DNA of 15,014 nucleotides from Bacillota bacterium. GTDB lineage: Bacteria > Bacillota > Bacilli > Alicyclobacillales > SLC66. Each line of letters starts with the position of its first letter. The stretch's first letter is position 1. The stretch spans positions 1 to 15,014 of the forward strand of contig JAJZCJ010000051.1 in the NCBI GenBank assembly GCA_021846145.1, in the 5' to 3' direction. Position numbers and translations under genes: made by a program. Under the pieces are notes generated by a model. That model made no database searches, was not told the origin of the DNA, and saw nothing but the letters and a program-made list of their open reading frames with translations. Below are positions 1 through 6,931 of this stretch, in pieces.

Positions 1-827
1 GCATACAGCTTTGCCTGATGGGTTCCGATCTTCGCATCTTTGGAGGTGCGCTTCGCTTCAATGATCGCAAGGGGTAATCCATCTTTGCCGTAAAGCACAT
101 AATCGGCATAGCCTTTCTCCTCATGATTAGGCATGCCGTAAAGCTCTACTTCTTCTCGCACATCATCGCCGAATATCCAGCCAAGCAGCTTCAAGTCCAC
201 ATCGATATATTTTTTACGAGTACGAAACTCAGATATATCCTCAGGTTTAAAATGGCGTTCTTCCTTATGCAGCTCTTTGTCAGCAGTAAGTCGATCACTC
301 ATGGAAGCGATCTTGGCACGTAATGCTTCTATTTCGGAATCTTTCTGTTCAATTAAGCTATCTTTTTCTTTGATCTTTGTTTCGTCAAGAACTACCTTGT
401 CGGCAGGAATATTCTCTTCTGCAAAATGGCGTTCTTCATAGCTAACGCCGTAGCAATAATCAAGCCACTGTACAAATTCAAACAAAGCGGAAACAGAAAG
501 AACAGCATCACTTCGGCTGATGGCTTTATCCGTATGTACCGCAAGGTTCCCCAACTTGATGATATAGGGCAGCTTGCCCCATGTCTGGTTCTCCATTGCG
601 AATTTGAAAGAGGGTTCATGAATTAATGCCTGCAAATTGTCCTTATAGGGCATGGTGATGGTGTTATCCGCGGCATACACCCATTTCACCGCAAGCTCAA
701 AGGCCTTGCGGCTGCCCACCGCCGCCATTGCAGGAGAGGTTGCAAGCACCCGCTCCGCTTCAATGCAGGCATTGGCAAACAACGTATATTCTGATTGTCC
801 CTGTAAGAATCCAAAGTTTGCAGACAT
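1..827 (-). CDS. hsdR: Type I restriction enzyme, R (restriction/translocase) subunit, N-terminal part; runs off the left edge
   Basis: This is the motor and nuclease subunit of a type I restriction-modification complex, which translocates and cuts DNA lacking the host methylation. Only the first 275 codons are in the window and they contain no stop. Residues about 15-130 resemble the DUF4145-type N-terminal domain of many HsdR proteins, and residues about 145-190 form a charged, probably coiled-coil linker. The nuclease domain follows, with a PD-(D/E)xK motif: D242 in GYADYVLYG and E257-A-K259 in IIEAKRT. The helicase motifs would lie outside the window. The ATG at 827 has a good ribosome binding site (GAGGTGA) and lies 30 bp after the hsdS stop, so this is the third gene of the hsdM-hsdS-hsdR operon. 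The visible part shows no damage; whether the rest is intact cannot be seen. Confidence 0.93.
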   Translation of the reverse strand, partial: MSANFGFLQGQSEYTLFANACIEAERVLATSPAMAAVGSRKAFELAVKWVYAADNTITMPYKDNLQALIHEPSFKFAMENQTWGKLPYIIKLGNLAVHTDKAISRSDAVLSVSALFEFVQWLDYCYGVSYEERHFAEENIPADKVVLDETKIKEKDSLIEQKDSEIEALRAKIASMSDRLTADKELHKEERHFKPEDISEFRTRKKYIDVDLKLLGWIFGDDVREEVELYGMPNHEEKGYADYVLYGKDGLPLAIIEAKRTSKDAKIGTHQAKLY

Positions 828-857
828 TACGTTCACCTCACAATGAACATCATTTAT

Positions 858-2042
858 TTACTCGAAATACTCGCTTATCAAGCTGTCAAAGAGGTACTGC
901 GTTTCGTCAATGGCCTTTTTCACAAGGGCTTTTTGTTGTTCGATTTTAGTTACGATATCGGCGTACTGGATTTGAAGATGGAGGGGAATAATAGGAACCA
1001 CCAAACTCGAAATAGTAGCTGCGTTCAAATTCTTCATTGTTACACCAACCGATTGATGTTCTAATCTAGCTCGCATTGAATTTGATGAAATAATGCGTTG
1101 TAGCAACATTGGCAAATAGTCATTTTCAATTCTTATAAACATACTTCCTGTTCCACATAAAAACCCTTCGTCATCAACTACTGCACAACGTCCGATTTCG
1201 CCTCTACGTCCAACGACTATGTCACCCTTTTTCATTATATAGCTTTTGAGTTCTTTAAATTTTTCACCACTCAGTGTCAACCTCGTATCCGGTACTATTT
1301 TGTCACCAATTATGTGTGATGGATTGACAAGTGGGAATCCGCCCTCTATATAATCCTCTACGTGAAGCAAACTACCGAATGGGCCTATTTTTACAACCGA
1401 AAAATCTCTAATAGGTTTCAAATTCCATCCCTTTTCATTTGCAACAGGATCGCCAAACATATCGTTAAAGGTGGATTTGATAAGGTTATCTAGCTCTGCA
1501 AGCTGCTGTTTGCGCATGGCAAGCAGTTCTGCGGCTGTGTCTAATGTTTTGGCAATTTGCTTTTGTGTTTCGAGCGGTGGGAGAGGAATAACTACTGTTT
1601 CTAAGTTTTTTCGGCTTATACGTACTCTTGTAGAACCAGCAAGATGCTTTGTCACTTGAAATAGATAATTAGGAGACATAGAAAAATACACAAAAAACCC
1701 AAGTATACATTGTGCTTCATCAAACCGCATAATAGTACAGTCTACAGTTGTAATCATTCTTGTACTACACTGGGGAAGGATACATGCTCTACCAACGGGT
1801 GCCGGTAACCGTGAAACTAAAACATCACCCTCGAAGACTTCTGTACAATTCAAGCGAACAAATGTCTTGTCACTAATATATTTAGCATTTTTTGATTTAT
1901 CTAAGTATTCACCTTCGCCAATATTACCAGTTTGAACTAATCTTATGCCTTCTACAGATTGGTCTTTTGACTCGACCCAATCACCGTCAGTCATTAATGT
2001 TGTAACATTTTTTAATGAAGCCATTTCCCACTTACTCACCAA
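858..2042 (-). CDS. hsdS: Type I restriction-modification specificity subunit S
   Basis: This subunit recognises the bipartite DNA target and carries HsdM and HsdR to it. At 394 residues it has the usual two-half layout: target recognition domain 1 (about 1-150), a central conserved helix after IPLPPLETQKQIAKTLDTA (about 152-198, ending NDMFGDP), target recognition domain 2 (about 206-350), and a C-terminal helix (about 362-394). The two recognition domains differ from each other, which implies an asymmetric target; the target cannot be read from sequence. The longest frame starts with TTG at 2042, with GTG at 2039 just inside it. A GAGGGGG ribosome binding site sits 4-8 bases upstream of these, while the ATG at 2024 has only a weak site. 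The start overlaps the end of hsdM by 11 bp, so the two are probably translationally coupled. No frameshift is seen. Confidence 0.93.
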   Translation of the reverse strand: MVSKWEMASLKNVTTLMTDGDWVESKDQSVEGIRLVQTGNIGEGEYLDKSKNAKYISDKTFVRLNCTEVFEGDVLVSRLPAPVGRACILPQCSTRMITTVDCTIMRFDEAQCILGFFVYFSMSPNYLFQVTKHLAGSTRVRISRKNLETVVIPLPPLETQKQIAKTLDTAAELLAMRKQQLAELDNLIKSTFNDMFGDPVANEKGWNLKPIRDFSVVKIGPFGSLLHVEDYIEGGFPLVNPSHIIGDKIVPDTRLTLSGEKFKELKSYIMKKGDIVVGRRGEIGRCAVVDDEGFLCGTGSMFIRIENDYLPMLLQRIISSNSMRARLEHQSVGVTMKNLNAATISSLVVPIIPLHLQIQYADIVTKIEQQKALVKKAIDETQYLFDSLISEYFE

Positions 2043-3501
2043 GAAGCCCCCTCAATTCCTCCATCTTGGAAGCAATATCAAGGTTTAGCGCATCAAGGCG
2101 TCCCATGATCACCGCAGGCGCATCATATTCCACCTTGTCGTATACAACTTCTTTATATCTATTGATCGACAAATCATAATCATTGGCTACAATCGCAGAC
2201 TTATTCACCAAGAAACTCGGCTCGGTTGGCTTGCGGTCAGCCTCGCCTTCAAGGTTATGGAAACGAGCAATTATGTCGGGAATATCATTAGTCCCAATAG
2301 GGGAACGTTTATCGTCCAAAGAAAAACCGTCGGATTTCATATCATAAAACCAAACCTCATCGGTGCCGCCTGCACCGGTCTTGGTAAAAACAAGAACGGC
2401 TGTGCTCACACCTGCATACGGCTTAAAAACACCGCTAGGCATGGAGATAACGGCTTGCAACTGATGATTTTCTACCAGTTCTTTGCGGAGGGACTTATGT
2501 GCCTTAGTAGAACCAAACAAAACACCATCTGGCACGATACAAGCGCAGCGTCCGCCTTTACGAAGAATCCGCAAAAAGAGAGCAACAAACAAAAGCTCAG
2601 TCTTTTTGGTATCGCAGACTGTCTTAAGATTATCGTGAATACTCTCGGCATCAACTGTACCTGTAAATGGAGGATTAGCCAGTACAATATCATATACGGA
2701 AGAATTATTGTTCTGCTTAGATACACTGTCCACATAATCAATATGAGGCTGCGTAATCGAATGGAGCATTAGATTCATAGCAGAAAGCCGAAGCATCGTT
2801 CGATCCGTATCAAAACCTGAGAACATCTCCCCTGCGAAATGCTCCCACTGATCGCTTGTCATCTCTGACTCAAAGTTTTCTCTTATATATTCAGCAGAAG
2901 AAACAAGAAATCCCGCCGTACCGCATGCCGGATCACAAATCTTATCATTTGGTGTTGGTGCAAGCAGACGAACCATCATATCGCGGATATGTTTTGGTGT
3001 TCTAAATTGACCGTTTTGTCCAGCGGAAGCCAGTTTACCCAGCATATACTCGTACAGGTCGCCCTGCATATCCAAGTCTTTAATATCGTGTTCATACAGC
3101 TCATCAAGGCCTGTAATCATCTTCTGCAATACTTGCGGTGTTGGGACTAAAAACATGGCATCTTGCATATACCGCGAAAAGGCAGTCGTATTCGCTCCGT
3201 TCATAGCTTTAATAAATGGAAACACCTTCGTGCCAACAATATCATATATAATTCGGGAATCTTTTGTTTTAAATTTGCTCCAACGCATTGCCTGTCCATC
3301 TTCATCCTGTGGGAAGATTTTCGGCATTACTTCACCATTTAAAGCCTCTAAGCTCTCGTTTTCCAGTTCCTTTTCATCGAGGGAACGAATAAACATCAAG
3401 TATGTAAGCTGTTCTATAACGGTTAATGGGTTACTGATACCGCCTGCCCATATATCTGACCATATTTTATCAATTTTATTTCGAATTTCTCCTGTTAACA
3501 T
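2032..3501 (-). CDS. hsdM: Type I restriction-modification N6-adenine methyltransferase subunit M
   Basis: HsdM transfers a methyl group from S-adenosylmethionine to adenine N6 in the target set by HsdS, and is part of both the methylase and the restriction complex. The 489 residues hold an N-terminal helical HsdM_N domain (about 5-130) and an N6-methyltransferase domain. The SAM-binding motif I is DPACGTAGF at about 190-198, and the catalytic motif IV is NPPF at about 276-279, preceded by DIVLA. The GQFRTP segment at about 164-169 is also typical. Length and motifs are those of an intact enzyme. The ATG at 3501 has an AGGAGC ribosome binding site. A possible -10 box TATGAT lies about 25 bp upstream, but no convincing -35 was seen. 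It is the first gene of the operon, reading away from the degenerate tRNA. Confidence 0.95.
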   Translation of the reverse strand: MLTGEIRNKIDKIWSDIWAGGISNPLTVIEQLTYLMFIRSLDEKELENESLEALNGEVMPKIFPQDEDGQAMRWSKFKTKDSRIIYDIVGTKVFPFIKAMNGANTTAFSRYMQDAMFLVPTPQVLQKMITGLDELYEHDIKDLDMQGDLYEYMLGKLASAGQNGQFRTPKHIRDMMVRLLAPTPNDKICDPACGTAGFLVSSAEYIRENFESEMTSDQWEHFAGEMFSGFDTDRTMLRLSAMNLMLHSITQPHIDYVDSVSKQNNNSSVYDIVLANPPFTGTVDAESIHDNLKTVCDTKKTELLFVALFLRILRKGGRCACIVPDGVLFGSTKAHKSLRKELVENHQLQAVISMPSGVFKPYAGVSTAVLVFTKTGAGGTDEVWFYDMKSDGFSLDDKRSPIGTNDIPDIIARFHNLEGEADRKPTEPSFLVNKSAIVANDYDLSINRYKEVVYDKVEYDAPAVIMGRLDALNLDIASKMEELRGLLGE

Positions 3502-3674
3502 CTGTCTTGCTCCTATCTATATCTTTATCATAACTGTTCTTTATGCTTAATCGACATTTCTCCCGAAAATACATATCTTCAATAGTATATCACCTTCAGC
3601 TCCCAGTTGCGGGAATGCCAGTTTATAAATAATTACAACAAAAAAACAGTATCTCTGCCGTTTGTGCTAGGTGT

Positions 3675-3750
3675 TGGTGGAGACTAGCGGGATCTAACCG
3701 CTGACCTCTTGCATTCCATGCGAGCGCTCTCCCGCTGAACTAATTTCCCC
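3675..3750 (-). pseudogene. Degenerate tRNA (tRNA-Ala-like body, GGA anticodon), probably a pseudo-tRNA
   Basis: Read on the minus strand, this is exactly 76 nt and fits standard tRNA numbering, ending in an encoded ACCA. The acceptor begins GGGGAAA and pairs at positions 1-5, including G3:U70, the tRNA-Ala identity pair, but 6-67 and 7-66 are mismatched. The T stem (AGCGG/CCGCT) is perfect, but its loop reads TTAGATC instead of TTCGATC, so conserved C56 is lost. The anticodon stem has one C-A mismatch and the loop ATGGAAT gives anticodon GGA (Ser codons UCC/UCU) where the Ala isoacceptor would have GGC. The D stem pairs well only if shifted by one base. These changes argue for a decayed tRNA-Ala copy rather than an active tRNA. 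It lies in the intergenic region upstream of hsdM. Confidence 0.7.
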
Positions 3751-3846
3751 TCTATAGATTCTCGCACTGCCCACAACATAGAAAAATACCCCAAAGGGCG
3801 ATTTTCGAAGCGATACTGTCACATCTCATCCATTATTTTCGCACCA

Positions 3847-3888
3847 TCAATATTACCGACTCCACATGTGTGGAGTGCGTAATATTGA
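3847..3888. other. 42-nt imperfect palindrome in a gene-free stretch
   Basis: The outer arms are TCAATATTAC and GTAATATTGA (10 bp, perfect). Two mismatched pairs follow, then inner arms ACTCCACA and TGTGGAGT (8 bp, perfect) around a two-base centre. No T-run follows on either strand, so a simple terminator is unlikely. The gene-free stretch 3502-4097 otherwise holds only the hsdM leader and the degenerate tRNA. No coding region was recognised in 3751-4092. Confidence 0.75.
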
Positions 3889-4092
3889 AATTCTGCCATC
3901 CTCACATTATGTAAGCATCGCGGTGTCGACCGCAACTCAAACTTACGCTTTCCCCGCTCTTGTGATTCGATTTCTCCCTCCACACCGGACCAAACGGCAA
4001 GGTTCGTACGCTCGCCACCATTTTACCGTTCGCAGCGTATAAAACGAGTCATAAAGCCCTGTGAAGTGAAGAGTCATGGACTCAAGGGTTCT

Positions 4093-4097
4093 TAATA
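4093..4097. repeat. Target site duplication, left copy (TAATA)
   Basis: TAATA directly abuts the left inverted repeat of the insertion sequence and is repeated exactly at 5446-5450 on the other side. This supports insertion by transposition with a 5-bp duplication. Confidence 0.75.
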
Positions 4098-4113
4098 GAG
4101 CCTGTTCAAAAAG
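4098..4113. repeat. Left terminal inverted repeat of the insertion sequence
   Basis: GAGCCTGTTCAAAAAG is the exact reverse complement of 5430-5445. The outer end abuts TAATA. Confidence 0.85.
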
Positions 4114-4298
4114 CCCGACTCTAGTTCTTTTGTGACAGCTTGATTCATCAGTCGAACCCCCACCATTGGTAATTTTAGGGGTGATAGGTGCGTTGTGACC
4201 GTTTCTTACACAGTTCACTTTGCCAGTTGTGGATGGTGGACAGACTTATCCCGTGTCGTGGTCTTATTTTCCTCTTATTGGGTGATATAGAGGGAGCG

Positions 4299-5378
4299 TT
4301 ACCCCGCCAACGGCAACGACAGTTGCTCGGTTTGAATTTCCTCTAGTTTTTTGATGTTCGCCACGTGATCTTGCGGCAGTATCGTCGCTCTGACATGCTG
4401 AATCATTCGCTGTACTAGGCGAAACGCGTCTCTCAGAATGAACCACTTCTCTACCCGTTTGGTTTCGCGAACGGGCACCTTCTTGTGCTTCATGACGGAT
4501 GTCAATCGATTGGACTCTTGCGCAAATGCCAACTCTACCTGTTTACGAAAAGTCATCATGGATTCCTGTACCATGCTGCCCTGGGGCACTGGTCCGTGGA
4601 ATAAGGGGCTTTCTTCAAATGAGTAACCAAACTGTTTGTCGCAAAGACCTTGTAGCGGGCAGGCAGCGCAACTCGCTTCATCACCTCGGAACCAAGCCGT
4701 ATGGCTATCTCTGTCAAATCCATCGAAGACGAGCGCATGTCCTTGTTCGCATTCTGGGTTCCCTTTCGAGGAGCAATACTCCGGAATGATCGTGTTTTTC
4801 TTGATGCCTGTTACCACCGCCACATCATGATGCAGCAACGCTTCCTTCTGATCCTCTGCATCAAAGTACCCCAAATCCGCCACCAGATATTCGACCTTCA
4901 GACCCTCGATTTTCTTCATCATCTCAATCAACGGTAGCATGACTTTCACATCCGCCGTGTCATTAGGAAGAATAATGGAGAACAGGACGACAGGTCCTTT
5001 CGGGCTCGGGCATACGATCGAATGCTTGCGATACCCAATGAAAAACTTGTTCTGATTCGCCTTCGACCGCTGCACGCCACAGGTGGCATCCGGATCGGAA
5101 TATGTTTTCTCACAATCACACCGAGTTCGATCCGGACAATCGCAGCGTTTATGCTTATACCCGTTGACATTCGCCCATACAGGTCTGGAATCGATGCCGG
5201 TGAGTGTGGGCTGTAGAAAGTCATTCAGTTTCAGGGCTTGCGCAATGAGGTCGAAGAGAATGGCGTAGAAAAGCTCGGCGCTCACTTTGGCACGAAAATG
5301 ACTGAGGCTGCTGTGGACGGGCACCCTCTCGATGCTAGGAACACCGATGAAGTTTGATGGTGGTAGTGGTACTTCCAT
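4299..5378 (-). CDS. DDE-type transposase (IS1182/IS5-like), possibly lacking its N-terminal domain
   Basis: This 359-residue protein would catalyse cut-and-paste movement of the surrounding element. The segment SSLSHFRAKVSAELFYAILF (about 19-38) resembles the end of the N-terminal DUF772-type region that precedes the catalytic core. Likely catalytic acidic residues are the first Asp in LTGIDSRPVWANV, the second in YLVADLGYFDAED, and the Glu in RKQVELAFAQESN. Two cysteine clusters (CDCPDRTRCDC, and CAACPLQGLCD) may bind metal. Related transposases usually have about 100 more residues before the SSLSHFR region. The reading frame stays open up to the right inverted repeat, but that adds only about 20 codons, so the missing part is not in the element. 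It may therefore be inactive. Confidence 0.8.
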   Translation of the reverse strand: MEVPLPPSNFIGVPSIERVPVHSSLSHFRAKVSAELFYAILFDLIAQALKLNDFLQPTLTGIDSRPVWANVNGYKHKRCDCPDRTRCDCEKTYSDPDATCGVQRSKANQNKFFIGYRKHSIVCPSPKGPVVLFSIILPNDTADVKVMLPLIEMMKKIEGLKVEYLVADLGYFDAEDQKEALLHHDVAVVTGIKKNTIIPEYCSSKGNPECEQGHALVFDGFDRDSHTAWFRGDEASCAACPLQGLCDKQFGYSFEESPLFHGPVPQGSMVQESMMTFRKQVELAFAQESNRLTSVMKHKKVPVRETKRVEKWFILRDAFRLVQRMIQHVRATILPQDHVANIKKLEEIQTEQLSLPLAG

Positions 5379-5429
5379 TTTACCATTTTTCGCGGGCGTG
5401 CATTTTTGTTTTTGATGCGAATTTATGAC

Positions 5430-5445
5430 CTTTTTGAACAGGCTC
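5430..5445. repeat. Right terminal inverted repeat of the insertion sequence
   Basis: The exact reverse complement of 4098-4113. It is followed directly by TAATA, the second copy of the target duplication. Confidence 0.85.
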
Positions 5446-5450
5446 TAATA
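5446..5450. repeat. Target site duplication, right copy (TAATA)
   Basis: Matches 4093-4097. The ATPase gene stops only 20 bp further right, so the insertion lies in its 3' untranslated region. Confidence 0.75.
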
Positions 5451-5470
5451 GTAGAGTTCGAATTTATATT

Positions 5471-6931
5471 TCAAAACGGCAAAAGTCTGTCCGTCAACTC
5501 AATGATGTTTTTATTTGGGAAAACGTAGTTGTCGTAAATGGAGGCTATTACGATTTGGTGGTCTGTAAAGTCCTCGGCAAGGATAGCCATCATTTCATTG
5601 ACGTTCTCCACACTTACTTCGCGCCCACTTGGTGAGTCTAAGATTATGGGCAACCAAACACCTGTGTGCCGTTGAATCAGCTGGACATATGAAATCTTGA
5701 AAGCGAACACGACCTTGTGGAAAATCGCACCTGACAATGACTTTAAGTCATTGGTAAAAATGTAATCGTTCCTTGCACTTACGTATTTCTCGTCCAAACC
5801 GAGGCGCACGGCATATGACGAAATCAGTTGATGTAGCTCTCCGATGAGCGGATTATCATGCTTAACGCTTTTTGTCAGCCTTTCTTCTAATGCCCGTCTT
5901 TCTTTTTCCAATTTATTTATTATCTTTTGGGTTGCCACAGCGTCTACACTGATTCTTGAGATTTCAGAATCAAACTGCTGTTGGCTTGTAGTCACATCGA
6001 CCAAGGTTGCCTCTTTGTCTTGCTGTGCTTTTAGGATGGAAATCTTTCTATCAATGGCGACAAGCTGTTCAAAATAGATTTTCTGCTTTGCCACAAGCAA
6101 ATCAGCAGTATCTCCATAACCAACTAAGGTGTCCTTATTGACTGACACTTCGTCACCATTCGGGGCTTTTACTCTCAACCTAAAAGAGGTAATGAACTTT
6201 TCAAAGTCCGTATTCTTGCGGATTACGCTTTTTATGCGACTCAATTCTTCCTCAATTGGTTTCCGTTCGCAATACAAGACGTCCAACCCGTTTTCAATAT
6301 CATCTGCTGGAGAGTCAATAAAGGCGGTTTCGCCAAGCTGGTTGATTTCAGCTTTATATGCTGCCACATCAAGCATATGCTTGTATTTCTGAATCTCACG
6401 CTTAACGACAGCGAGTCGTTGTGCTAACTCGTCATTGGTGCGATTTGACAGACCGCGAAGCAAAGATTCAATCGAAAAATGTATATTGCCAATCGCCTTG
6501 CCGCGGTTTAGTAAAGTCCATCCTTTTTCTTGGTCAACGTAAAAAGCGCCAAGGAGGTTATCGACCACTTCACGGTTAGAGATACCATATATTGAGGAGT
6601 GCAACTCATTTTGCTCAACCGGAAGTGAATATCCTTTCTCTGTTCCATTGTGTAGCACTTCAATGTAGTCCCTGTTTCTGGTTAGCACGAAATTTTCATC
6701 ACTAGCGCCAATAACCGTCAAAACGGTTTCATAATCAGAAAACCGTATTCCACGGGTATTTGGAATCGGGTAGCCCAAGGCGTACATCAGCAATCGCAGC
6801 AAAGTTGTCTTACCGACACTGTTTTTTGTGCTAAAAATAACATTAGCATTTTCCCCGAACGAGAAAACCTTCTGATTGTAGCCTAAAAGGGTTAACTGAT
6901 TAGCGTTTACCTGCAATGAAACTATTCTCAT
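5471..6931 (-). CDS. ABC/SMC-type ATPase paired with a Cap4-like nuclease (candidate defence ATPase)
   Basis: The protein (486 residues) is built like a small Rad50/RecN-type ATPase. A Walker A site sits at 34-42, STKNSVGKT, with Ser replacing the usual first Gly. Residues about 165-355 are helical and probably coiled-coil, interrupted by a short strand-rich segment (about 245-270). A signature-like SLSGA lies at 398-402, followed by Walker B LPIILDSP at 427-434 (Asp432 region) and a switch-like QIVIAS at 459-464. The coiled coil is too short for a full SMC hinge. The start codon overlaps the stop of the upstream nuclease gene by 4 bp (ATGA) and has an AAGGTG ribosome binding site, so the two are co-translated. 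The likely role is to sense or bind DNA and license the nuclease, by analogy with LmuB of Lamassu and the ATPases of ABC-3C systems. That role is inferred from context. Confidence 0.85.
   Translation of the reverse strand: MRIVSLQVNANQLTLLGYNQKVFSFGENANVIFSTKNSVGKTTLLRLLMYALGYPIPNTRGIRFSDYETVLTVIGASDENFVLTRNRDYIEVLHNGTEKGYSLPVEQNELHSSIYGISNREVVDNLLGAFYVDQEKGWTLLNRGKAIGNIHFSIESLLRGLSNRTNDELAQRLAVVKREIQKYKHMLDVAAYKAEINQLGETAFIDSPADDIENGLDVLYCERKPIEEELSRIKSVIRKNTDFEKFITSFRLRVKAPNGDEVSVNKDTLVGYGDTADLLVAKQKIYFEQLVAIDRKISILKAQQDKEATLVDVTTSQQQFDSEISRISVDAVATQKIINKLEKERRALEERLTKSVKHDNPLIGELHQLISSYAVRLGLDEKYVSARNDYIFTNDLKSLSGAIFHKVVFAFKISYVQLIQRHTGVWLPIILDSPSGREVSVENVNEMMAILAEDFTDHQIVIASIYDNYVFPNKNIIELTDRLLPF

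Larger units (their letters stand above)
4098..5445 (-). mobile_element. Insertion sequence with DDE transposase, about 1.35 kb
   Basis: The element is bounded by perfect 16-bp inverted repeats, GAGCCTGTTCAAAAAG at 4098-4113 and its complement at 5430-5445, and flanked by the 5-bp direct repeat TAATA. It carries one transposase gene on the minus strand, then about 185 bp of non-coding DNA before the left end. It sits 25 bp beyond the stop of the ABC-type ATPase gene without breaking it. The precise ends and intact direct repeats suggest a fairly recent insertion. Family placement is uncertain: the transposase resembles IS1182/IS5-like DDE enzymes, but its N-terminus looks short, so the copy may be an internally deleted derivative. 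Confidence 0.85.

Noticed and set aside
3620..3660. Terminator after the degenerate tRNA (minus-strand run of seven T)
   Set aside because: The stem before the T-run is only about 3 bp.
3859..3869. Shared 11-mer ACTCCACATGT at 3859 and 9110 as a dispersed repeat
   Set aside because: An 11-base match is expected by chance several times in 15 kb and the flanks do not match.
3943..4218. 91-codon minus-strand open frame crossing the left end of the insertion sequence
   Set aside because: It spans the target duplication and inverted repeat, so it is a chance fusion of flank and element; no ribosome binding site or recognisable protein sequence.
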